33,322 nucleotides of DNA from a virus. Where the stretch lies: IMG/VR virus record IMGVR_UViG_3300012000_000076, positions 1 to 33,322 of that record. One strand, written 5' to 3'. The translations under genes were made by a program, and so were the position numbers. The notes under the pieces are model-generated. The model did not search any database, was not told the origin of the DNA, and worked only from the letters and a program-made list of their open reading frames with translations. Shown here piece after piece: positions 6,837-15,100 of the stretch; position 1 is the stretch's first letter, and the number at the start of each line of letters is the position of its first letter.

Positions 6837-9221
6837 TTAAGCGTTTGCGATGGCGCCGAGATCGATATCTTGCGCCGCCTCTTCCGGGTACGGCTCAATC
6901 GTCTTTTGCTTGAGGAAGAGGATCACGTCGCCAAGCATTTCGAATGCGTTGCGCAGCGAGTCTTCCAGCTCCGGCATGTCGGCCTTACCATACCGCTCAG
7001 CGAAGCGATCGCCGTGCCAGTAGAACATGAACAAGATGCGGCCGAGCTTATCGAGGCCCTTGGTCAATTCGCCCATGTAACGATCGACGAGCGAATCGTC
7101 ACGTACGGCGCGGAGCATGGCTCCAACCATTGCCGTGTCGAACACTTCGCGCTGACCGCTCTGAGCGGCGTCGATCACCGAGCGCACGTCCTTCTGGTCG
7201 AGCATGGTGTTCGGGTTGTATACGCTGCGGTCGGTCTGGCTCGCGCTCATGCCCGGAACAGGAACGCCGACGTCGATACCGAGTTGCGTCGGTACGCTGG
7301 CGCCCATGATCGTTTCGCCACCCATCACCGGACCCGGATCAGACGGCGCGCCCGGCGCGTCGTTGATCATCATCGGAGCACCGTAGGGCGCGGCGTACTT
7401 CACGCGGCACTCAAACTTCCGCTTGGCAGCGGCGGTCTTCAGGATCTCGCGCGCGGCTTCTTCACGCAGGCCGTGGTGCTCGACAAGCGTCACCAGCGCC
7501 TTGATCGGGCTGAGGCCGGCTTCCTTATTAATAACGACTTCAGTGCCGTTGTGATACACGGTCAGCGCGGCCGTCTTGTTCATTAACGCCAGCTGGGCGT
7601 CGACAAGATTGCCGGGCTGCAGGGCCGGAGGATCGCTCTCGCCGCAACCGCACGCGCCCTGATCTTCCGCTACGTCAGCGTCGTCTTCACCCTTGCTGAC
7701 CTTAAGGAGCTTGAAACCCTCCGGCACAAAGATGTCGCCCATGCTGGCGCGCAGGCTGGCACCCTTCTTGCCGTTCAAGTGGAGACGCACTCCGTCGCGC
7801 CACTTGTCGTAGTTCAGCGGGTCGGTGTAGCAAGAACCACAGATGCTGCCCTTGGGCGGGTACTTCGAGTGGTCTTCGAGGTGAACTTCGTAGGTCTGGG
7901 TGTTGTCGTCAGACTTGCCGTACTCGCGAATGACGCGGAACGGGGTTGTCGTGTCGCCGCGCTTGCTGAGCGCGATGTAGCGAGATGTTTTGCTTGGTAC
8001 GCTGTTCGCTTCGGGCAGCGAGTCGAACCAGTCGTCAAACTCGTCGCCTTCAACGCGGGCCAGCGCAAATACTTGGTCAGCGCGGGTGTTCAGCCAGTCG
8101 GGTTTCCCTTCTGTGCGGACCACGGTGATGAAGTTCTCGCGCTTGGCGGCACCTTGTGGATGAACAGCGACGTAGCAGCGCTCGATGTTGCCCGGCTTGA
8201 CAAGAATCTCGTACAGGCCGCTCTCGGTCGGGTTGAACAGCTTCTTCTCGACCTGAATGTGATACGGAATCGAGACGTTGTCGCGGTCACGCTGGTCAAC
8301 GATCAGCACGCCGTCGCGCAGCAACTTCTCGTGATCTTCTTCGGTGTAGCCGCGCGGAAGCTTGGTCTGTACCGTCGCGTCATACGTAATGACCTTCAGG
8401 CCCTTAGCCGCTTCCGGCTCCTTGGGCGCTTCGGACAGCACGCTGGCTACCTTTGTCGTCGGCGTAGCAGCGCGCACCTTCGCGGCGTCCATCGCCTCTT
8501 TGATGATATTTAAACCGTGAAACTCCTCGATGGCAGCGGCGATCTGCGGGGCATGCTTGCAGGTGTTAATCAGCGAGCCGATCATCTGCAGGCCGGCTTC
8601 CTTCAGGAACGCCTTCAGGTTTACAGCGTTGCCGATTTCCTTAAGCGTTTGCGCCGTGTCCAGCGTGGCGCTCTTGGCCAGCGCCGGCATGGCGGCGGTC
8701 ATCATCTCTTTGAGCGTGGGCTGCGCCGAGCCGAACTTGGCCGGGCTGCGCGAAAGCTGGGTAAAGTCGGGCTGGCGCTGGCCGAGGCCCGAAAGGTTCC
8801 GCTCGACGCCGCTGCCCAGAATGTTGGGCTTGCGGTTAACGAGGTAGTTAATCCAGTTTTCCTTGAGCGGTACGAACATATCCTGATTCTTGATGTACAG
8901 GAGTTCGTGGCCCTTGAGGTCGCCGTTCAGGAAGAAGACCGGAGCGTACAGCCAGTTAGAACCGACCTTGAACGCAAAAACGCCGACCGCCTTGGTGTTT
9001 TCACGGTTGCGGTCGAGAAGCTGGAAACCGATTTCGTGGTCGAGCAGCTTGGGGGCCGAGTCGCGCAGATAGGCGTGGGCTAAATTGCTGAAAGATTGCT
9101 CGAAAGAAGTGTCGTCGCCTTTGCCGCCTAAATCAGCGTACTTGGTCTGGGTGCGGTCATACGACTGCATTACCTTCAGCCAGTGCTTTACAGACGACTC
9201 TTTAGCTTTTTTGTTGTACAC
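6837..9221 (-). CDS. Large hypothetical protein, probable virion component (GTG start)
   Basis: A 794-residue protein of unknown family. The start is GTG at 9221, supported by a GGAGG site 7 bases upstream; the next in-frame Met is 17 residues in. Residues 1-130 look globular alpha/beta, 160-265 are helical with Lys-x-Ala motifs (LAKSA, LKEAG, TKVAS), and 275-510 are beta-rich. There are two Cys pairs, CGSC (461-464) and CGC (524-526), that may bind metal. The last 130 residues are strongly helical and amphipathic. It directly follows the RNA polymerase C-terminal gene, so it could be a structural protein co-packaged with the polymerase or simply the next late gene. Confidence 0.85.
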   Translation of the reverse strand: MYNKKAKESSVKHWLKVMQSYDRTQTKYADLGGKGDDTSFEQSFSNLAHAYLRDSAPKLLDHEIGFQLLDRNRENTKAVGVFAFKVGSNWLYAPVFFLNGDLKGHELLYIKNQDMFVPLKENWINYLVNRKPNILGSGVERNLSGLGQRQPDFTQLSRSPAKFGSAQPTLKEMMTAAMPALAKSATLDTAQTLKEIGNAVNLKAFLKEAGLQMIGSLINTCKHAPQIAAAIEEFHGLNIIKEAMDAAKVRAATPTTKVASVLSEAPKEPEAAKGLKVITYDATVQTKLPRGYTEEDHEKLLRDGVLIVDQRDRDNVSIPYHIQVEKKLFNPTESGLYEILVKPGNIERCYVAVHPQGAAKRENFITVVRTEGKPDWLNTRADQVFALARVEGDEFDDWFDSLPEANSVPSKTSRYIALSKRGDTTTPFRVIREYGKSDDNTQTYEVHLEDHSKYPPKGSICGSCYTDPLNYDKWRDGVRLHLNGKKGASLRASMGDIFVPEGFKLLKVSKGEDDADVAEDQGACGCGESDPPALQPGNLVDAQLALMNKTAALTVYHNGTEVVINKEAGLSPIKALVTLVEHHGLREEAAREILKTAAAKRKFECRVKYAAPYGAPMMINDAPGAPSDPGPVMGGETIMGASVPTQLGIDVGVPVPGMSASQTDRSVYNPNTMLDQKDVRSVIDAAQSGQREVFDTAMVGAMLRAVRDDSLVDRYMGELTKGLDKLGRILFMFYWHGDRFAERYGKADMPELEDSLRNAFEMLGDVILFLKQKTIEPYPEEAAQDIDLGAIANA

Positions 9222-9224
9222 GGC

Positions 9225-9236
9225 CAGCCTCCATGC
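9225..9236 (-). repeat. Ribosome-binding leader GCATGGAGGCTG, copy 1
   Basis: The 12-mer GCATGGAGGCTG precedes the GTG start at 9221 and recurs exactly before the ATG at 12143. It holds the GGAGG Shine-Dalgarno core and decides the GTG start. The ATG inside the 12-mer opens an overlapping 10-codon frame that ends just after the main start. Confidence 0.6.
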
Positions 9237-9248
9237 GGCACAAATATT

Positions 9249-9272
9249 GGCGCGATATTAATTTACCGCGCC
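9249..9272 (-). promoter_or_regulatory. Intergenic hairpin containing 12-mer GGTAAATTAATA
   Basis: The 79-base gap after the RNA polymerase C-terminal gene holds a 9-bp inverted repeat (GGCGCG plus one G-T wobble and two A-T pairs) with an AATTAA loop. On the minus strand its centre reads GGTAAATTAATA (9256-9267), identical to a 12-mer at 29371-29382 in another intergenic region. It could be a phage promoter element read by the phage polymerase, or an RNA hairpin separating two messages. There is no U-tract for intrinsic termination. Confidence 0.45.
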
Positions 9273-9300
9273 GAAGTCTCTATATCCTACAAAAACAGGC

Positions 9301-11181
9301 TCAAGGCTTCCACCCGCTTGTTGCGCCTGTTACGCCAAATTGCTCGCCCTGCGCTAAAGCCGGGACATAGCTACTGCCCGATGTATCGCTTGTTAACCCG
9401 CGCTGGACGCTATTCATGAGTCCTTTTTCCTGATACGAACCGAGCATGCGGGTCATCCAGTCGGGGTCGTTCGAGATATTTGCCATACCGCGGACCATCT
9501 CGGCTTGGAACGGCGGCGGTTCTTTATGCGCCTGCACGGTTTTTATGCCGTATTTATTCAAGTTGGTCAGCACGTTTTTACCGATCTTTGTGCCGATTGA
9601 ATAGTGCAGTATGGGTTTTTCAAGATAATGCCCAGTTAATGTGTTCGGCGCGCCGGTCACACTACCATCGCGCGGCGTCCAGTTTCGCTCGATCGCGGAA
9701 TAAGGCACGACGTCGTCCGGCGCGTAATCGCCGTATTCGTCGGTCATGCGAACATGATTTACAAGCCCACGCGCCAGTAGTTCAATGTTGCGCCGATGGG
9801 CTGTAATACCGCTGTTTCCCATCACTTGACGCATAGCTTGTACAAAATACCGTCGACCCTCCCCGACGCCCTTATGGCGAACAATTTCCGCTGGATTTGG
9901 CATACCGTCCGATAAGACGTCACCAGCTTCAAGGTCATCGCCCTTTTTAACCGCCAGTTCTCTTTCCGTCGGGACGTAATGGTCCTGCCCGTTAATCTGC
10001 ACATAGTGGCCGCCCTGCGGAGCCGGACGAACTTCCTGCACCCGGCCATCGAGCTGGGCGTGGGTAGCGCCGCCGGGATACTTCTTCGGCACCTGTACAA
10101 GCGCGTTGAGCGCTTTAAAACCCGAGATTGCTCCTGCGCCTCCGACACCGCCAGAGTGCTTCGAGCTAATCTGGCTTTGCGTGACAGGTTCAGACAGTGC
10201 TTGGGCCGCCGCGATACCCACATAATCTCCGACAGGCGGTAAACGGCCTTTTTCACGATAGCCGACATCTTTTGCATAAACACCACCATCTCCCGGGCCG
10301 CCTACGATCGGGCTACGGACTAAGATATCTTTAGCGCCCATGTCCTTCAGGTCGCGAAGGATCTTGGGCGTTAAAATTGTGTTGCGCTTGTACGGACCGA
10401 CGGCGCGCGCCAGCAAGGCGCCTTCGTTATCGGGGTCGTCAACGTCGGTCGGGTAGCCGCGCTCTTCTGCGGCTGCCTTGCGCTCTTCGTCGGTGTCGTC
10501 ATCGTCGTCACCTGTCACGAGCAGGCGGTGGGTCATCTGCGCCAACTGCTTGCCGTAAAAGCCAGCGTCGGCGGTGGCGGTCTTGAGGTCGATAACACCT
10601 TTGCGGGTGCCGAACGCGCCAGCGAAATACTCGACGGGGCGTAATCCTTGGCTGTAGCCGCGCAGCACGGGAATTGGGATCGGGTCGCCGCGGTGGTCGA
10701 GATACTGCATGTCGGCGCCAAGGATCGAGTTCAACTGGAACTTGTTGCCAACGCCTGACCCGGCAATCTGATGCACGAGCGGGTTGTCTTGGCTCTCGGC
10801 TTCCTTGTACACCTTGTCGAGCAGTTCTTGCTGCGCGGTCTGAGCAAGTTCAAGCAGCTTGAGTTGCCGCTGCTTGTCGTCGAGCCTGCGGTCAGCAAAG
10901 ATGTCGCGCATCTGGTTTTGCACGCGCAGCTGGACCGCGCGGGCGGCGAGCGTGGGTTTGATATCTTTAAGCCCGAACGACAGCCCGTTGGTTGAGTAGC
11001 CGGCGTCGCGGCCGATGTCGTGAAGTTTTTTCATGACTTCACGGTATTTTTCCGGGTGTTTTTTGGCTAATTCAGTCGCCACGCCGGACATACTCTTTTT
11101 GGTCAACACGCGATCGTAGTCGCGCATATCAGGCGGTAACGCCTCGTTAACCATCAGTTGTCCGAGCGTGGTTTTTAACAT
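9301..11181 (-). CDS. RNA polymerase beta-prime subunit, C-terminal part
   Basis: A 626-residue protein matching the C-terminal half of bacterial beta-prime. Residues 191-213 (GTRKGVIDLKTATADAGFYG and on) are the bridge helix. Residues 320-345 (YVGIAAAQALSEPVTQSQ, then SSKHSGG) are the trigger loop, with His342 in the place of the catalytic trigger-loop histidine. The insert between them (224-310) is acidic (DDDDD). RRNIELLARGLVNHVRM near 490 resembles the conserved C-terminal block of beta-prime. It must pair with the fused beta/beta-prime N chain at 12165-16574 to form the active centre. The start at 11181 is preferred: it sits one base after the previous TGA (TGACATG). An upstream in-frame start at 11235 would overlap that gene. 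Confidence 0.93.
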   Translation of the reverse strand: MLKTTLGQLMVNEALPPDMRDYDRVLTKKSMSGVATELAKKHPEKYREVMKKLHDIGRDAGYSTNGLSFGLKDIKPTLAARAVQLRVQNQMRDIFADRRLDDKQRQLKLLELAQTAQQELLDKVYKEAESQDNPLVHQIAGSGVGNKFQLNSILGADMQYLDHRGDPIPIPVLRGYSQGLRPVEYFAGAFGTRKGVIDLKTATADAGFYGKQLAQMTHRLLVTGDDDDDTDEERKAAAEERGYPTDVDDPDNEGALLARAVGPYKRNTILTPKILRDLKDMGAKDILVRSPIVGGPGDGGVYAKDVGYREKGRLPPVGDYVGIAAAQALSEPVTQSQISSKHSGGVGGAGAISGFKALNALVQVPKKYPGGATHAQLDGRVQEVRPAPQGGHYVQINGQDHYVPTERELAVKKGDDLEAGDVLSDGMPNPAEIVRHKGVGEGRRYFVQAMRQVMGNSGITAHRRNIELLARGLVNHVRMTDEYGDYAPDDVVPYSAIERNWTPRDGSVTGAPNTLTGHYLEKPILHYSIGTKIGKNVLTNLNKYGIKTVQAHKEPPPFQAEMVRGMANISNDPDWMTRMLGSYQEKGLMNSVQRGLTSDTSGSSYVPALAQGEQFGVTGATSGWKP

Positions 11182-11182
11182 G

Positions 11183-11422
11183 TCACGGCGTCCAGACGAT
11201 CTTTTGCATCGGCTTTGGTTTGAAGTCCGACACAACCACGGTCTTGTCGATCCCTAACGCCCGCAAGAGCGAATGAAAGTCTTTTTCCCCGGGCGTTGAG
11301 TAAACAATCGCTTCGTCGACCTGAATGGCGACGAAGATGGGGTTGCCCAGATCGTCTTCAACAACGACGCTGTGCGCTTTCTGCTCCGCTGGCTGCAGGC
11401 TGTTTTGTGTCTTAACCAGCAT
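11183..11422 (-). CDS. Small hypothetical protein between RNA polymerase genes
   Basis: A 79-residue protein of unknown family. It overlaps the end of the Pro/Ala-rich gene by 11 bases and ends one base before the polymerase C-terminal gene begins. From about residue 17 it looks like a small beta-alpha-beta domain (AHSVVVEDDLGNPIFVAIQ, then DEAIVYST). The in-frame Met at 11452 would lengthen the overlap; the ATG at 11422 is favoured. Its place between the two polymerase genes suggests a polymerase-associated factor, but nothing in the sequence proves it. Confidence 0.75.
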   Translation of the reverse strand: MLVKTQNSLQPAEQKAHSVVVEDDLGNPIFVAIQVDEAIVYSTPGEKDFHSLLRALGIDKTVVVSDFKPKPMQKIVWTP

Positions 11423-12143
11423 CGTTCGCGAGGCTCCGAAGCATGGCAGCAAGCGCGTTTGCTTTAATCTGCGTCTCGGTGGGCTCGCTCGGATCTTGGG
11501 CGACGTTTAACGGTACGGGGCGACCAATGTAAGACGCCGACTTTACCGGCTCGGGCGCTTCCCACCATGCAGCCTTCGCGCTTGGGTCTTCCTGCGGCGC
11601 GTTGGGCGGCATCGGACCGCCCGGGGGCAGCGGACCACCCGGCGGCTGCATTCCGCCCTGCGCGTTCGGGTCTTGCGGCGGCGGAGCCATCGGGCCGCCG
11701 GGCAGCGCGGTTTCAGCCGGCGGCGCGCCAGTCGTGCCGGGAGGCAGAACCAGCGACTCGGGCGGCACCTGCACGCCCATCGCGTTCATAATCGCGGTAA
11801 GTTGCTGCTGCATGTTGTACAGCCGGTAATCGAGCATCTGCATCATCTGCTCTGGCTTCAGCTTTTGCTGAACACCAGCGGCAGGAGCTGCGCCCGGAGC
11901 GGCAGGTGCGGCCGGAGCTGCGGGAGCAGCGGGCGGTACCATCCCCATAGCCGCAGGATCCATTGGTGGCGCAGCGGCTGCGGCAGCAGCCGGATCGGCC
12001 GGAGGAGCAGCCCCCATGGCGGCTGGGTCGACCGGCGGCGCACCACCAGCGGCAGCAGGATCCACTGCCGCTCCGGGCACTAAAGCGGACTTTTCAAATC
12101 GCGCCTTGGCCAGCGCAATTAATTCGGGGTTTACGGTAAACAT
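11412..12143 (-). CDS. Pro/Ala-rich low-complexity protein between the two RNA polymerase genes
   Basis: A 243-residue protein. The first 20 residues are an ordinary helix. Residues 27-71 contain four degenerate tandem units of the type DPAAMGAAPP, followed by an AAP repeat (72-88). Residues 90-125 form a predicted helix rich in Gln and Met (KPEQMMQMLDYRLYNMQQQL). Then comes a Pro/Gly-rich stretch to about 190 and a charged C-terminus containing PVKSASYIG. The ATG at 12143 has GGAGG 5 bases upstream. The architecture suggests a flexible linker or tether with one structured helix. It is the first of two genes inserted between the polymerase halves; no known sigma or polymerase-factor motif is visible. 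Confidence 0.8.
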   Translation of the reverse strand: MFTVNPELIALAKARFEKSALVPGAAVDPAAAGGAPPVDPAAMGAAPPADPAAAAAAAPPMDPAAMGMVPPAAPAAPAAPAAPGAAPAAGVQQKLKPEQMMQMLDYRLYNMQQQLTAIMNAMGVQVPPESLVLPPGTTGAPPAETALPGGPMAPPPQDPNAQGGMQPPGGPLPPGGPMPPNAPQEDPSAKAAWWEAPEPVKSASYIGRPVPLNVAQDPSEPTETQIKANALAAMLRSLANDAG

Positions 12144-12144
12144 A

Positions 12145-12156
12145 CAGCCTCCATGC
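12145..12156 (-). repeat. Ribosome-binding leader GCATGGAGGCTG, copy 2
   Basis: Identical to the 12-mer at 9225-9236. It supplies the GGAGG site for the ATG at 12143. The ATG inside it would encode a 7-codon peptide overlapping the main start. Confidence 0.6.
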
Positions 12157-12169
12157 GTAACAAGTTACG
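12156..12169 (-). repeat. Palindrome at the stop codon of the RNA polymerase fusion gene
   Basis: CGTAAC-TT-GTTACG is a perfect 6-bp dyad overlapping the TAA stop of the fusion gene. The 2-base centre is too tight for a stable RNA hairpin, so a protein-binding dyad or chance are both possible. Confidence 0.3.
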
Positions 12170-15100
12170 TATTATCTTCCACAATATGGACCGGGGTGTC
12201 CACCTCGATTTCGCCACGACGGTACGCTTGCATCGCGTCTTGCTTGCTGCGAAACACCCGCGGTTTGGCCTTTTTGTTAATTCTACTGGACGCCAGATAC
12301 AGGCCGGTCTGGTAATCCTTGTTCGGAACATAGTGCGCCCGGAACGTCGACGCGGCGAATAAGTTCTTGCTGGGCAGCATCTTTTCGACGGCTTCTTTTG
12401 CGGCGTCGTCCGTACTGGGTACGTGATACTGCATCGCGTCGCCGTCGAAGTCAGCGCCGAAGCCCTTGGTGATCACGGGGTTTACTTCCATCACCTTGTT
12501 CTTCGTCAGCCGCGGATAGAACGCCATCATACCGTAGCGGTGTAACACCGGCGCCCGATTAATAACAATCGGGCGCGAGCCCATCTGGCGATCAAGCTCG
12601 GCAGCGGCTTCCTTGTTTTTATCTTCGACGGCTTGCATAGCCTGCATCCGCGGTAAACCTCGACGCACAAGCCCGCGCACCACGAATGGCTTATAAATAT
12701 CCCACGCCTTCTCTTCTGGCAAGGCGACTTCGTCCATGTCCAGATCGGGATTCGGCGTGATCACGGCGCGGCCGACCAAATCCACCGTCGAGCTGAGTAA
12801 CTTACGCTGGACGGTGCCGTACTTTGGTGAGTTACCAAAGATGTGGCGCAGGAAGCCCTTCACGTCGCGCTCGGCGTTCTTGGGCTGCTGCGGCTCACCC
12901 AAACCAGTCACGGCCTTCATCGAGTCGTAAACACTCAGCCGCTCGTCGCCGTAATCTGTCAACGCGCCCGACGCTTCCTTGAGCGTGTCATTGGCGTCGA
13001 GCAGTTCTTTGTAAAGGTAGTTCGCGTCCGCCACGAGCGGCAGCTTTTTACTGCCCATTGTCGAGACTGGACGAAACAACGGCGGCAACACAGGCACCTT
13101 GCTGATCATCCAGTCCTTCGGGTGTACGCCAGTCTTCTCGGCGCTCTTTAAGAAACCCAGCCGGCGGACAGCGGCATCGCGCAACGTCTTGCGGCCCGAT
13201 TTGATATCTTCGCGGGCCTGATCGATCGCCTTCGGTAAGTTAATACGTTCCAGCGCTTCTTTGATTGCCGACGGGCCGGTCTTGTCGCCCAGCTGCTCTC
13301 GTCCAGCCAACACGTTGCGGAACTGCTTTTCGGTCATCCCCAACACGCGGCGAATCGGATCTTCCATGACGGGATTGGGCATCGGCTCATGCAAGGTGAT
13401 CTTGCTCCAACGATTGCCGCCGTGGCCGCCTGTCAGCGTCTCATCAAACAAGCCGCCAGCGATGGGCTTGAGCCGACCTTTCCAGTCCACCGTCTCGGAG
13501 CTTTTCAGTTCGCGTGCGCCAGCAAGGGCGTCAACATCCTTGTCTGTCATCGCCATGATGTTGGACTTGGTGCCCGTGCGCACGACGTTAATACCTGACG
13601 CCTTGAGCTGATTAACAAACTTCTCGTAGACGTGCGGCACCTTGGGCAGCGGCGGCGTATAGCCAGCCATGAACTGCGACCAGTACTCGGGATTGGCTTG
13701 GCCGCGCACCATTTTGGCGTCGCGGATAACTTTGCCGGCGCCGTGCGATAACAGCGCGCCCAGATCGAGCATGCCGATGCGCTTGGCGCCCTCGCTTCCG
13801 CCCTTGGCCGGCGTGCCTTCGGCGGTGTACGCGCCCATCGCGCGGCCTTGCGCCTTGGATTCGCTCGTGTGGTGCAGCTTCATAAAAAAGCGCTGCCCAG
13901 TTAACACGCCGCCAATCTTTCGCCCTGTTTCGGGATCGATAACGTCCTCGGTATCGGACAGGCCGTGCTTGGCGAGTTCTTTCTGCGCAAACTCAATCAG
14001 GTCGGTCTTGTTATCAAAATCCTTGAGCTTGAACGGCTGGCCGGTCTTAGCGGCGACTTTACCCAGCGCGGCTTCGATAACCTGCGCCGGGTTAATACGG
14101 CTGATCAGGCCCAGCGGCGACACCAGCACCTCGAACGGGCTGCCTTCGCGGTCCTTGGGCATCTGGTCGTCGGGTACGATCTCAGCCACTACACCCTTGT
14201 CGCCGAAGCGGCCCGTGAGCTTGTCGCCTACGTCCATCGGGGCTTGATTCTTAACGACAACGCTCACGCCCTTCTTGGTGTGCATGACGTCGGTGACAAT
14301 CCCGGGCGCATGATGATCCCACGTGATTGTTTCGTTGGTGAAGCTTCCGGCACGTCCACGGTGAACTTTGCCGTACACCGTGTCTTTTTTCTTGGCGACT
14401 AACACCAACGGGTCGCCAAATTTTACCGTGGCGCCTTTTTTAATTGCGCCGTTGTCGTCAAAGTTATCAAGCAGTTTTTTGTCGTATTCAGACGGAAATA
14501 AACTCACGAACGCCTTTTTGCCAACGTGAGTATTATCGTCCCACTCTGCTTCATGCTGATACATGTGCTCCGATGTCAGCCGCTTGGCAGCCGATTCAGA
14601 GATCACGACCGCATCTTCGTAGTTCTTGCCGCGGAAGGGTAGGTACGCCGTGCGCAGGTTCAGGCCCAGCGCCGCGCTCCCCTTGTCGTCCGTAAAGTTC
14701 GACCGCGCAAGCAGCTGGCCGGGTTCAACCACGTCGCCGGGTTTAACAAGCGGCGTCTGGTGTAAGAACGTCTTACGGTTGTAAGGCATCTCGTTGTACA
14801 AATCGATCGTTTTTTTGTTGCCGTCTTTGTCGCGCAGCACGATGCCGTCCGGCGTCACGTCGACCACTTGCGCGCGCTCGGCCGCTCGTGTGGCGCCCAG
14901 CTTCTCGCCCATCTCATCTTCGTGCGAGACGCCGCCGTCGTCGTCAGCCTTGGCCGACTGCACCAGCGGCGCCTCAGCGCCCACCAGCGGGAGCGCCTGT
15001 GTAAACATGCGGCTACCCATGATCACGCGGTGTCCCTTGATCATGGTTTTCATCGGCACCATGTTGGACAACGTCGAGAACGTCGAATCCATGTTCGGCA

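Noticed and set aside
12156-12169. Attachment site or origin at the CGTAAC palindrome
   Set aside because: It is short, single-copy as far as I see and overlaps a stop codon; there is no integrase or replication gene next to it.
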